From: Treponema sp.
GTDB lineage: Bacteria; Spirochaetota; Spirochaetia; Treponematales; Treponemataceae
Direction of reading: 5' to 3'
DNA: 64,000 bases
Assembly (NCBI GenBank): GCA_017550685.1
Contig: JAFZOJ010000134.1
Location: 1-64,000 of the forward strand
Part shown: one piece after another, positions 6,140 to 13,716 of the stretch
Numbering within the stretch: the stretch's first letter is position 1
How the letters are laid out: every line of letters begins with the position of its first letter
The notes under the pieces: generated by a model
The model's input: the letters and a program-made list of their open reading frames with translations, nothing else
What the model was told of the DNA's origin: nothing
Databases searched by the model: none
Translations under genes and position numbers: made by a program

Positions 6140-7396
6140 TTATTTAACCACCGGAACCTTTAAAATGTCAGTTGTAACGCAGGGGCTCAAAAATTTGCGT
6201 GACATCTGCCAGCCATCTTTGGTCCAGGATTTTGCAAGTGTGATGGAGTGTCGCCCGCAGGAGTCGGTAATGGTATCTATGGCCTGCATCAGCTTGTCTT
6301 TTTTAAGGTCTTCCATGGGGTCAAACCACAGATGCCCCTGATACTGTGCGGGCTTGAGCTCCAGCAGGGTAATCATTACAACCTTGTAGCCGTAGCCTTT
6401 GCGGAAAATTGTGGGCAGTGCCATTCGGGCGGCGTTTACAATATCGGGAGTGTAGGAGGTAAGCCGGCTCAGATAAACAATGGCGGCATTTGAGTACTGG
6501 CTGCTTATGTCTTCGCTGTAATAGTTGCAGGTGGAAATTGTTACCTGTACGGCCTGACATTCAGAGCCCTGGCGGCGCAGTCGTTCTACGGCAATTTCTG
6601 TGTATTCGACCATGGCGCATTCTATGGTTTCCATATCGTATACCTTGATTGAAAACTGGCGGCTTGAAGTAATTATATCCTTTTTCTGGCGGGTGCTTTT
6701 TTCCATACAGCGTATTCCGTTAAGCTCCTGAACGGTTTCCATACCCTGAACTGTCAGAAGCCTTTTGGCGTCGCGCAGAGGCAGATGCTTGAGCATGAGT
6801 GCATTCTTAATTCCGTGGCGGGCAAGCTTGGCGGCGCGGGCAGGGCCTATTCCCCAGATTGTCCTGCAGTCGGTCTGCTCCAGTAGTTCATCAACTTCTG
6901 CCGCATTGTATATAAAAACTCCCCCGTGTTCCTTTGCCTTTTTATTGTAAAGCTTGGCCAGGGTTTTTGAAGGGCCTCCGCCCACACAGATCGGCATGCC
7001 TACTTCCTTTAATACCCGTTCCTTAAGCTCCCGTCCAATCTCCTCGTAATCCTTTATACTCCAGTTGCATTTATCAAAAAACAAAAAGGATTCATCAATA
7101 GAGTATTCTTCTACGTCAGGCGCATATTCCATATAAATTGAGGTTATACGGCGGCTTATATCTGCATAAAGCGTATAATTACTCGAAAAAATAGTGATTC
7201 CGCAGTGATCACATATTTCCTGCACCTTAAAATAGGGGTCGCCTCGCTTAATTCCACAGGCTTTTGCTTCCTTATTAAGCGCTATGATTATTCCGTCATT
7301 GTTTGAAAGTACTGCAACAGGTTTTCCCCGTAAATCAGGCCTGTAAATCTGTTCGCAGGAAGCATAGAATGAATTTCCGTCTGCGTGTAGAATCAT
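6140..7396 (-). CDS. umuC: Y-family DNA polymerase V subunit UmuC
   Basis: The 418-residue protein has the Y-family palm start MILHADGNSFYASCEQIY with the first catalytic aspartate, SNNDGIIIALN, and the second acidic pair in EYSIDESFLFF. The helix-hairpin-helix IWGIGPARAAKLARHGI (around residue 178) and the little-finger region ITSSRQFSIKVYD follow. It copies past DNA lesions. Its start overlaps the stop of the UmuD-like gene (ATGA at 7393-7396), so the two are translationally coupled. Length is normal for UmuC. Confidence 0.93.
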   Translation of the reverse strand: MILHADGNSFYASCEQIYRPDLRGKPVAVLSNNDGIIIALNKEAKACGIKRGDPYFKVQEICDHCGITIFSSNYTLYADISRRITSIYMEYAPDVEEYSIDESFLFFDKCNWSIKDYEEIGRELKERVLKEVGMPICVGGGPSKTLAKLYNKKAKEHGGVFIYNAAEVDELLEQTDCRTIWGIGPARAAKLARHGIKNALMLKHLPLRDAKRLLTVQGMETVQELNGIRCMEKSTRQKKDIITSSRQFSIKVYDMETIECAMVEYTEIAVERLRRQGSECQAVQVTISTCNYYSEDISSQYSNAAIVYLSRLTSYTPDIVNAARMALPTIFRKGYGYKVVMITLLELKPAQYQGHLWFDPMEDLKKDKLMQAIDTITDSCGRHSITLAKSWTKDGWQMSRKFLSPCVTTDILKVPVVK

Positions 7397-7698
7397 GATT
7401 CTTTTACCGTATGAATTACATGGGTTATAGTCCCCGTGATGATTGTTTCCTGCTTTATGTTATAAACCCGTCCCAGTACAAAATGCCCGTCTGATTCATA
7501 AACTACAAGGCTGTTGGGATTTACAGGCTTGGCCCGGTCAATAATGAGCAGGTCTCCGTTATAAATGCCCATATTGCGGTAACTGGAGCTTTCTATCTGC
7601 ATAAAAACCGTTGCCGAAGGATGCTGGATGAGGACTGAATTCAAATCAATTGTCTTACTTTCGTACCCTTGAGCAGGGCTTGGGAATCCGCTTATCAT
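7393..7698 (-). CDS. umuD: Short UmuD-like protein, UmuD'-sized, catalytic lysine missing
   Basis: The 101 residues align with E. coli UmuD from its cleavage site on: MISGFPSPAQGY matches CGFPSPAADY and IDLNSVLIQHPSAT is nearly identical. The N-terminal arm removed during activation is absent, so the gene encodes a ready-made UmuD'. The nucleophile-equivalent serine is present (Ser39, in ESSS instead of GDSM), but the general-base lysine (Lys97 in E. coli) is a glycine (Gly76). Self-cleavage is therefore impossible and unnecessary. It should dimerise and activate UmuC. A longer N-terminus is excluded by the promoter at 7714-7742. Confidence 0.88.
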   Translation of the reverse strand: MISGFPSPAQGYESKTIDLNSVLIQHPSATVFMQIESSSYRNMGIYNGDLLIIDRAKPVNPNSLVVYESDGHFVLGRVYNIKQETIITGTITHVIHTVKES

Positions 7699-7713
7699 TT
7701 TCTCTTGTTTTTA

Positions 7714-7742
7714 ATGATATACCCGTCATAACAAAATGTCAA
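7714..7742 (-). promoter_or_regulatory. umuDC promoter
   Basis: TTGACA (7737-7742), a 17-base spacer and TATCAT (7714-7719) on the minus strand. The short leader carries only a weak AAGAGA before the ATG at 7698. The AT-rich imperfect inverted repeat at 7741-7768 (AATAAAAATAA facing TTATTTATT) touches the -35 box and lies between the two divergent promoters, a natural operator for the neighbouring repressor. Confidence 0.7.
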
Positions 7743-7781
7743 TAAAAATAATCATTTGGTTATTTATTTTTTAAGAAAATA

Positions 7782-7790
7782 TGTTATAAT
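7782..7790 (+). promoter_or_regulatory. Extended -10 promoter of the XRE-S24 repressor gene
   Basis: TGTTATAAT is a perfect extended -10 (TGnTATAAT). Its last base is six bases before the ATG at 7797, so transcription should begin at the start codon. No Shine-Dalgarno sequence is visible, which fits a leaderless mRNA. Confidence 0.65.
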
Positions 7791-7796
7791 ATTATT

Positions 7797-8411
7797 ATGG
7801 ACGCAGAAGTTTTCTGGAAAAAAGTAAAGATGAAGCTCGCAGAACTGGGAAAGAATCAGGAATGGCTTTGCGGCAAGACCGGCATTCTTATTGGTTCCCT
7901 GCGCAATAAAATTCATCTTGGCAGGCTTCCAAGTCTGGAAGAGGGCATAAAAATTCTGGATGCCTTTGAAATGACAATGGAAGATTTCCGCGCTTATCCC
8001 GAAATTCCTACCAAAGATATAATCAATATTCCTGTTTATGAGCAGGCTTTTTCTGCAGGTTACGGCCAGTTTGTCCCTGATAATGCAGAAATTCTTGATT
8101 ATGTAGCGCTTCCTTCCGAGCTTAAAAAGTATAAGGACAGTATTCATGCCGCCTATGTACGCGGAGATTCCATGCAGCCAACGCTTTTTGACGGAGACAT
8201 TATCCTTTTTGATACCTTTGGCTTTGACGGGTCAGACGGAGTATATGCCATCCTTTATAAAGGCTCGGGCTTTGTAAAACGCCTTCAGCGTACAGGTAAA
8301 ATGCTTTCCATAATATCTGATAATCAGATTTACAAGCCCATGGAAGAACCCGGCGAAAGTGATGATTTTCACATTTTTGGCAAAGTCCGCTATGTAGTTC
8401 ACAAATTCTAA
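7797..8411 (+). CDS. XRE-S24 self-cleaving repressor (CI/LexA type)
   Basis: The 204-residue protein has an N-terminal helix-turn-helix (residues 7-65; NQEWLCGKTGILIGSLRNKI) and a C-terminal S24 peptidase domain. Cleavage would fall at Ala87-Gly88 in FSAGYG; the nucleophile is Ser125 in VRGDSM and the general base Lys161 in FVKRLQ. The parts of a RecA-triggered repressor are all present. It faces umuDC across a 98-base gap, so it most likely represses the polymerase operon and itself until DNA damage. It is not a canonical LexA, since the DNA-binding domain is XRE-like. Confidence 0.88.
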   Translation: MDAEVFWKKVKMKLAELGKNQEWLCGKTGILIGSLRNKIHLGRLPSLEEGIKILDAFEMTMEDFRAYPEIPTKDIINIPVYEQAFSAGYGQFVPDNAEILDYVALPSELKKYKDSIHAAYVRGDSMQPTLFDGDIILFDTFGFDGSDGVYAILYKGSGFVKRLQRTGKMLSIISDNQIYKPMEEPGESDDFHIFGKVRYVVHKF

Positions 8412-8422
8412 AGAATTCTGTC

Positions 8423-8445
8423 ATTGTCGGGCTTGAACCGACAAT
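8423..8445. repeat. Interspersed palindromic repeat, single hairpin copy
   Basis: ATTGTCGG and CCGACAAT flank a GCTTGAA loop, followed by CTGTACT. It is a shorter member of the family found at 9882, 13589 and 16256, placed 11 bases after the repressor stop codon. It may serve as a terminator, although the usual T run is missing. Confidence 0.65.
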
Positions 8446-8543
8446 CTGTACTATAATTTTAAATTTAAAACTTTATATTTTCCCGAATCCGTAATATAAT
8501 AAATTCTATCTTTTCTTATCCATTATAAAAAGGAGGATTTATT

Positions 8544-9881
8544 ATGGAAAAGTTATTTAAGCTGCAGGAAAGAAATACTACCGTTGGAAAAGAAATCATC
8601 GGTGGTGTTACAACCTTCCTTGCAATGGCTTACATTCTGGCTGTAAACCCAAGCATCCTTTCCGGATCTGGAATGGAATGGGGTCCAGTATTTACTGCTA
8701 CTGCCATTGCTGCTGCTCTTGCAACACTGGTTATGGCTTTTGTTGCAAATCTTCCGGTTGCACTCGCACCGGGACTTGGTCTTAACGCATTCTTTACCTA
8801 CACAGTAGTTTTGGGTATGGGCTGTTCATGGCAGCTTGCACTTACTGCTGTATTTATTGAAGGTGTTCTGTTCATCATTCTTTCGCTTTGTGGTGTTCGT
8901 GAAGCAATTATCCGTTCTATTCCTGAAGGACTCAAAAAAGCAGTTGCTGTCGGAATCGGACTTTTCATTGCAATTATCGGACTTGTAAACGCTGGAATCT
9001 GTTCAACAGACACTGGTACAACAATCGGATTTGTAAACTTTAACATGCAGCATGCTACTGCTATTGTTGCTATCCTTGGACTTATCATCACAATCATTCT
9101 GTATACACTCAATGTACCTGGTGCTATCCTTCTTGGTATCGTAATTACAACAATAATCGGTATTCCATTCGGAGTTACAACAATTCCTGAAAACTTCAAA
9201 CCATTCTCACTTCCTTCAAAGCCATATCTTTTTGCCTTTGACTTTAAGGGAATTTGTATGACAACCGCAGGCAAGTTCTCATTCGCAGTTCTTGGACAGT
9301 TCTTTGTAATCTTCTTTACATTCCTGTTCACAGACTTGTTCGATACAATCGGAACATTGCTTGGTGTTGCAGAGCAGGGTAACCTCAAAGATGAAAACGG
9401 TGAAGTTTTGAATGTTAAGGGTGCTCTTCTTTCAGACGCTATCGGTACAGTAGCCGGTGCTGCTCTTGGTACTTCTACAGTAACATCATTCGTAGAATCT
9501 TCTTCTGGTGTTGCTGCCGGTGCCCGCACAGGTCTTGCTTCTGTTGTAACCGGTGTATTGTTCCTTCTTTCATTGTTCTTAAGCCCATTGTTCTTCCTCA
9601 TTCCATCTGCTGCTACAGCTCCAGCCTTGATTTTCGTAGGCTACCTTATGATGAAGTCAGTTGTAGACATTAAGTTTGATGATCCTACAGAAGGTATTCC
9701 AGCATTCATTACAATTATGACAATGCCTTTCGCATACTCAATTTCTAAGGGTATTATGTTCGGTATTATTGCTTACGTAATTGCTAAGTGTGCAGGAAAG
9801 AAGGTTAAAGATATCCCTGTTGTTACATGGATTCTTGCCGTTATCTTCTTAGCAGATATTATTTTTGAAGCAGTGAAATAA
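8544..9881 (+). CDS. NCS2-family purine permease (AzgA/PbuG type)
   Basis: The 445-residue protein has about 12 to 14 membrane segments. It opens with LQERNTTVGKEIIGGVTTFLAMAYILAVNPSI and has the ALAPGLGLNAFFTY motif near residue 75, typical of the AzgA-like branch that imports adenine, guanine or hypoxanthine by proton symport. DLFDTIGTLLGVAEQ (about 255) and the GTSTVTSFVESSSGVAAGARTG block (about 310) are also family signatures. AGGAGG lies seven bases upstream of the ATG. I looked for a purine riboswitch in the 130 bases upstream and saw none. The substrate among purines is inferred. Confidence 0.9.
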   Translation: MEKLFKLQERNTTVGKEIIGGVTTFLAMAYILAVNPSILSGSGMEWGPVFTATAIAAALATLVMAFVANLPVALAPGLGLNAFFTYTVVLGMGCSWQLALTAVFIEGVLFIILSLCGVREAIIRSIPEGLKKAVAVGIGLFIAIIGLVNAGICSTDTGTTIGFVNFNMQHATAIVAILGLIITIILYTLNVPGAILLGIVITTIIGIPFGVTTIPENFKPFSLPSKPYLFAFDFKGICMTTAGKFSFAVLGQFFVIFFTFLFTDLFDTIGTLLGVAEQGNLKDENGEVLNVKGALLSDAIGTVAGAALGTSTVTSFVESSSGVAAGARTGLASVVTGVLFLLSLFLSPLFFLIPSAATAPALIFVGYLMMKSVVDIKFDDPTEGIPAFITIMTMPFAYSISKGIMFGIIAYVIAKCAGKKVKDIPVVTWILAVIFLADIIFEAVK

Positions 9882-9948
9882 AAAAAGATTCCCGCGTCAA
9901 GCGCGGGAATGACACTGTCATTGTCGGGCTTGACCCGACAATCTTTTT
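9882..9948. repeat. Interspersed palindromic repeat, double hairpin between convergent genes
   Basis: Two hairpins in tandem: TTCCCGCG/CGCGGGAA around TCAAG, then ATTGTCGGG/CCCGACAAT around CTTGA, joined by TGACACTGTC. A run AAAAAAGATT on the left and AATCTTTTT on the right pair as an outer stem, so it can terminate transcription in both directions between the permease and thrC. Confidence 0.75.
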
Positions 9949-11359
9949 ACAGATTAGCTATCAACCAATCCTTAAACATATTATAGTCATTTTCCATTGG
10001 AATTGCATGGTCAGGAAGTCTCATAACTTCTTCAAGGCGATCCGGCATTGGTGGTTCGCGGCCGATTGCATCAGTAACAATTGAACCGAATTTTGCAGGA
10101 CTTGCAGTTTCCAGAATAACACCAATTGCTTTTTTATCTGTTACCTTGTTTGCCCATGCAGGAATATTTGGAGTAATGCCAGGAACATTAAAGTCAGGCT
10201 TTTCTCCGGCGATAAGCTTTTCCATACCGCCATTGTAAATATCCTTCCAGGCCTTATAGCCGATTGCTCCGTGTGGATCAATAATGTATCCGGTCATGCG
10301 GTGGCAGTCTTCAATAGCCTTCATAATTCCGTCATTGTCGAGCCAGTAAGAACCAAAGAGCTTGCGTACTTCTTCAAGAGAGTACATTGCCTTAATGCGT
10401 TCATAGTTACTTGGCGCACCAACATCCATTGCATTTGCATAGGTTTCTACAGAAGGACGTGCATTGTAGTCACCAGTTGCAATCCAGTCAGGAATTGTTT
10501 TGTTTGTGTTAGTTGCAGCAACAAAGCCTTCAATAGGTCCACCCATTTCGCGGGCAATAAGACCTGAAGTAAGGTTACCAAAGTTTCCGCTTGGTACAAC
10601 CATAATGATTGAAGGGTCAGATATTTTATTAACCTGTGCCGCACGATTACGAACAACCAGTGCTGCATACATATAATAAAAACTCTGTGGCAAAAGGCGT
10701 GCAATATTGATTGAGTTTGCAGAAGAAAGACGGAGCTTACCGCGAAGTTCATCATCGGTAAAGGCTGTCTTTACAAGCTTCTGGCAGTCATCAAAGGTAC
10801 CTTTTACCTTGAGAGCGCGAACGTTTCCTGTAAAGGTGCTCAACTGTTTTTCCTGAAGCGGACTGATTTTTCCATCCGGATAAAGGATTGTTACATCAAG
10901 ACCAGGTACTCCATGGAAGGCACTTCCTACAGCAGAACCTGTATCGCCCGAAGTTGCAACCAGAATATGAAGCGGTGTATCTTCGTTGCGGTTAAAGTAA
11001 GACATTGTGCGTGCCATAAAGCGGGCACCAAAATCTTTGAATGCGCAGGTAGGACCGTGGAACAGTTCAAGCACATAAGAATTATTATTAAGAGGAGCAA
11101 CCTTTGGCGAAAATGGATAAGCATCCTGAATAATGGCAGCCAGGTCTACATCAGGAATTTCTCCTTCTACATAAGGCTTAGCCATATTAAATGCTATGTC
11201 GCGGAAGCTTGGTGCAGGATCTTTATTAAGCCAGGAAGAATCAATCTTAGGGAATTCAACCGGAATATAAAGACCACCTGTCTTCTGATTCATTCCGCTC
11301 ATTACCGCTGTTTTAAAATCGACCTTAGCACTGCTGTCTCTTGTATCTGTATAAATCAT
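9947..11359 (-). CDS. thrC: Threonine synthase
   Basis: The 470-residue protein converts O-phosphohomoserine to threonine with PLP. It has the family's N-terminal block with SGMNQKTGGLYIPVEFP, the PLP-lysine motif HGPTCAFKDFGARF around residue 112, ATSGDTGSAV, and the phosphate-binding VVPSGNFGNLTSG near 245. GAGGA lies upstream of the ATG. It follows a lipoprotein gene by 12 bases and is probably cotranscribed from that gene's promoter; a functional link between the two is not evident. Confidence 0.95.
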   Translation of the reverse strand: MIYTDTRDSSAKVDFKTAVMSGMNQKTGGLYIPVEFPKIDSSWLNKDPAPSFRDIAFNMAKPYVEGEIPDVDLAAIIQDAYPFSPKVAPLNNNSYVLELFHGPTCAFKDFGARFMARTMSYFNRNEDTPLHILVATSGDTGSAVGSAFHGVPGLDVTILYPDGKISPLQEKQLSTFTGNVRALKVKGTFDDCQKLVKTAFTDDELRGKLRLSSANSINIARLLPQSFYYMYAALVVRNRAAQVNKISDPSIIMVVPSGNFGNLTSGLIAREMGGPIEGFVAATNTNKTIPDWIATGDYNARPSVETYANAMDVGAPSNYERIKAMYSLEEVRKLFGSYWLDNDGIMKAIEDCHRMTGYIIDPHGAIGYKAWKDIYNGGMEKLIAGEKPDFNVPGITPNIPAWANKVTDKKAIGVILETASPAKFGSIVTDAIGREPPMPDRLEEVMRLPDHAIPMENDYNMFKDWLIANL

Positions 11360-11371
11360 ATTATTTCCTCA

Positions 11372-12328
11372 TTACAGTCCGTAAACAATTGAATCAACAG
11401 CCATAGTAGTAAGTCCTTTTTTTGCATCCTCTACAGCCTTGCCCCAGTTTGTTCCCGAGCCTGTATACTCTGTTGTATTTTCGTAAATAACATTTCCTGT
11501 TTTCATTTCAATTCCATAAAGCTCTGCAATCAAAGAAGCAGTGTAAGTACCGTCTTCATTTTTTTCTACAGGGTTAAGGAATTTAATGGTTCCGCCAATC
11601 AGATAACCAAAGTCTGTTCCGACATATTCAAAATTCTCTTTGTAGATTTTTTCTTTTGAAGCATTGATATAAGCAGTATCGCTGATAGGTGCATTACCAA
11701 TCATTGTTACGCCTTTTTTTCTCAAGCCCGAAAGAATGTCATAAGAATTTTTTGGAGCCTTTCCGTTTTCGTTGTATTCAAAAACAAAAAGGATTGCTCC
11801 CTTGGCTGCAATGTCAGATTCAACAATAAAATCTGCCTGTGCCGTTGGGAAAGACTGTGTGTCATAATCAAGGTTCAGATTTGACGGAATATCAGGATAA
11901 GCAGTAATAATGGTCTTAGCTGAAAATTCAACTGTGCCCGGATCATAAGCTGCAATTCCATTTTCGTCAGTTTTGATTACGGCTGCTTCAAAAACAACCT
12001 GTGAACCTGATTTTCTGGCAGGGTACAAAAATCTTACATCAAAATCTCTGGCCGGTTCTCCGCTTCCGTTTAACACGCTTACTTCAAAAGCTGAAGCAAA
12101 CTGTTTGCCTTTTTTGATTTTTTCTGGGATTTTTGTAAACTTGAGTGAATAATTGCTTATTTCTGCAATGAACAGTTCTTCTGCAGATGGTTCAGCCGGT
12201 GCTGCTACGCTGTCAGCATCCTTTGCTTTTGAGGCATTTGAATCATTTGTAGTTGAAGTTGTTGCGCAGGAAAAAAACAATCCGCTTGTAAACAATAAAG
12301 TACTTATAAACAATTTCCATTTTTTCAT
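11372..12328 (-). CDS. Treponemal lipoprotein of unknown function
   Basis: The ATG at 12328 is chosen because it begins MKKWKLFISTLLFTSGLFFSC, a signal peptide with a spirochaete-type lipobox; upstream in-frame codons encode no signal. The mature part starts with a Ser/Thr/Ala-rich linker, then a region resembling an immunoglobulin-like fold (EVSVLNGSGEPARDFDVRF), then a C-terminal domain with LIAELYGIEMKTGNVIY, like outer-membrane assembly lipoproteins that bind periplasmic partners. No precise family is recognised. It precedes thrC in one operon. Confidence 0.7.
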   Translation of the reverse strand: MKKWKLFISTLLFTSGLFFSCATTSTTNDSNASKAKDADSVAAPAEPSAEELFIAEISNYSLKFTKIPEKIKKGKQFASAFEVSVLNGSGEPARDFDVRFLYPARKSGSQVVFEAAVIKTDENGIAAYDPGTVEFSAKTIITAYPDIPSNLNLDYDTQSFPTAQADFIVESDIAAKGAILFVFEYNENGKAPKNSYDILSGLRKKGVTMIGNAPISDTAYINASKEKIYKENFEYVGTDFGYLIGGTIKFLNPVEKNEDGTYTASLIAELYGIEMKTGNVIYENTTEYTGSGTNWGKAVEDAKKGLTTMAVDSIVYGL

Positions 12329-12336
12329 AATACTAT

Positions 12337-12366
12337 ATTGTACCATTAATCGATATATTTTTACAA
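12337..12366 (-). promoter_or_regulatory. Promoter of the lipoprotein-thrC operon
   Basis: TTGTAA (12361-12366), an 18-base spacer and TACAAT (12337-12342) on the minus strand. The start of transcription would be about two bases before the ATG at 12328 and there is no Shine-Dalgarno sequence, so the message is essentially leaderless. Confidence 0.55.
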
Positions 12367-12421
12367 TAAGTTTGAAGTCATATATTGATAATTTTATGTA
12401 ATATTCATAAAATAAAATCAA

Positions 12422-13588
12422 ATGAACAGATGTACAAAAGCAATTTTATATAAAGATAACCTTAGATATAACCTTGAACAGATAAAAAAATATGTCGGAA
12501 ACGGTACAAAAATCTGTGTTGCCGTTAAAGCCGACGGATATGGTCATAATGCCATAATAACTTCGCAGATTGCACAGGAGCTTGGCATAGATTATCTTGC
12601 TGTAGCAACCGTTGACGAAGCCCTTGAGCTCAGAAATGCAGGTATAAAAACTAATATTCTTTTGCTCAGTATATGTACTCCGTTCGAAATGCCTGATTTA
12701 TTTGAATATAAAATTACTCCGCTTGTTTTTGGAACTGAATATATCGATCTTCTAAAAAAAGCCGCAGATACCTATTGCGAAAACCAGGGAATTGATAAAA
12801 AATTTGATGTTCATCTTGCCGTAGATACCGGTATGGGCCGAATAGGCTGTTATCCTCAGGAAGCAGGGGAGCAGGCAAAGCTTATTCAAAGCACAAAGCA
12901 CTTAAAGCTCGGCGGAATGTGTACTCATTTTGCAGTTTCGGACAGCCTTGAAAAAGCAAATCAGGATTTTACAAAGGTTCAGTTTGATCAGTTCAAAACT
13001 GCAGTAGAAAACGTAAAAAAAGAGGGAATTGACCCGGGAATCTGTTCCTGCGGAGCCAGTGCCGCTCTTTTGAATAATCAGGATATGCATTTTGATATGG
13101 TGCGCCCTGGAATTATTACCTACGGCTATTATCCGGATCAGATTACCCATGATTATCTTGTTTCTGCAGGTAAAAATTTTGATATTAAACCTGTGCTTGC
13201 CTTGGAAACAAAGGTTGTTGCAATCCGTCATTTTCCAAAGGATAAATCAGTTTCTTACGGCCGCACCTGGACTGCAGAAGAACCGACCGACATTGCAGTT
13301 TTGCCTATAGGTTATGCCGACGGACTTTTGAGACGTTTTTCTCCCGGACTTGAAGTTACAATCAACGGAAAAAACTATCCTGTGCGCGGAAGAATCTGCA
13401 TGGATCAGTGCATGGTAGAAATCGGTCAGAATAATAAAGATGTTCACTTGTGGGACAAGGTTTTGATTTTTGGACCAAAAGAAAGCGGTGCCCTGAATAC
13501 AGCCGACGACCTTGCCAGAATTGGCAATACAATTTCCTACGAAGTTTTGACGTCGATAACAAAAAGAGTTCAGCGTGTAATTGAATAA
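12422..13588 (+). CDS. alr: Alanine racemase
   Basis: A 388-residue, PLP-dependent, fold-type III enzyme that makes D-alanine for peptidoglycan. The PLP lysine lies in VAVKADGYGHNA (about residue 38). VDTGMGRIGC, the second catalytic tyrosine context SYGRTWTA and the RGRICMDQCMVEIG block (about 330) are all present, and the length is normal. It is divergent from the lipoprotein gene across a 93-base gap. No clear Shine-Dalgarno sequence precedes the ATG. Confidence 0.95.
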   Translation: MNRCTKAILYKDNLRYNLEQIKKYVGNGTKICVAVKADGYGHNAIITSQIAQELGIDYLAVATVDEALELRNAGIKTNILLLSICTPFEMPDLFEYKITPLVFGTEYIDLLKKAADTYCENQGIDKKFDVHLAVDTGMGRIGCYPQEAGEQAKLIQSTKHLKLGGMCTHFAVSDSLEKANQDFTKVQFDQFKTAVENVKKEGIDPGICSCGASAALLNNQDMHFDMVRPGIITYGYYPDQITHDYLVSAGKNFDIKPVLALETKVVAIRHFPKDKSVSYGRTWTAEEPTDIAVLPIGYADGLLRRFSPGLEVTINGKNYPVRGRICMDQCMVEIGQNNKDVHLWDKVLIFGPKESGALNTADDLARIGNTISYEVLTSITKRVQRVIE

Positions 13589-13715
13589 AAGATTCCCGTG
13601 TCAAGCACGGGAATGACACATGTCATTGTCGGGCTTGACACAGGAATGACACATGTCATTGTCGGGCTTGACCCGGGAATGACACATGTCATTGTCGGGC
13701 TTGACCCGACAATCT
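13589..13715. repeat. Interspersed palindromic repeat with three tandem 33-bp units
   Basis: The region begins AAAAGATTCCCGTG and ends CCGACAATCTTTT, as at 9882, but its middle is a run of near-identical 33-base units, each reading GAATGACACATGTCATTGTC followed by GGGCTTGAC. TGACACATGTCA is itself a palindrome. It fills the gap between the convergent alr and folC genes. The units are directly adjacent, so this is tandem expansion of the hairpin repeat, not a CRISPR array. Confidence 0.8.
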
Positions 13716-13716
13716 T

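Noticed and set aside
7699..7796. Canonical LexA box between umuD and the repressor gene
   Set aside because: No CTGT-N8-ACAG or GAAC-N4-GTTC motif is present; only an AT-rich inverted repeat.
8412..8543. Purine riboswitch upstream of the permease
   Set aside because: No conserved three-way junction or loop motif is present, only the short palindromic repeat and a promoter-like TATAAT.
13589..13715. CRISPR-like array of 33-base repeats
   Set aside because: The units are directly adjacent without spacers and no cas gene is near; they are tandem copies of the palindromic repeat.
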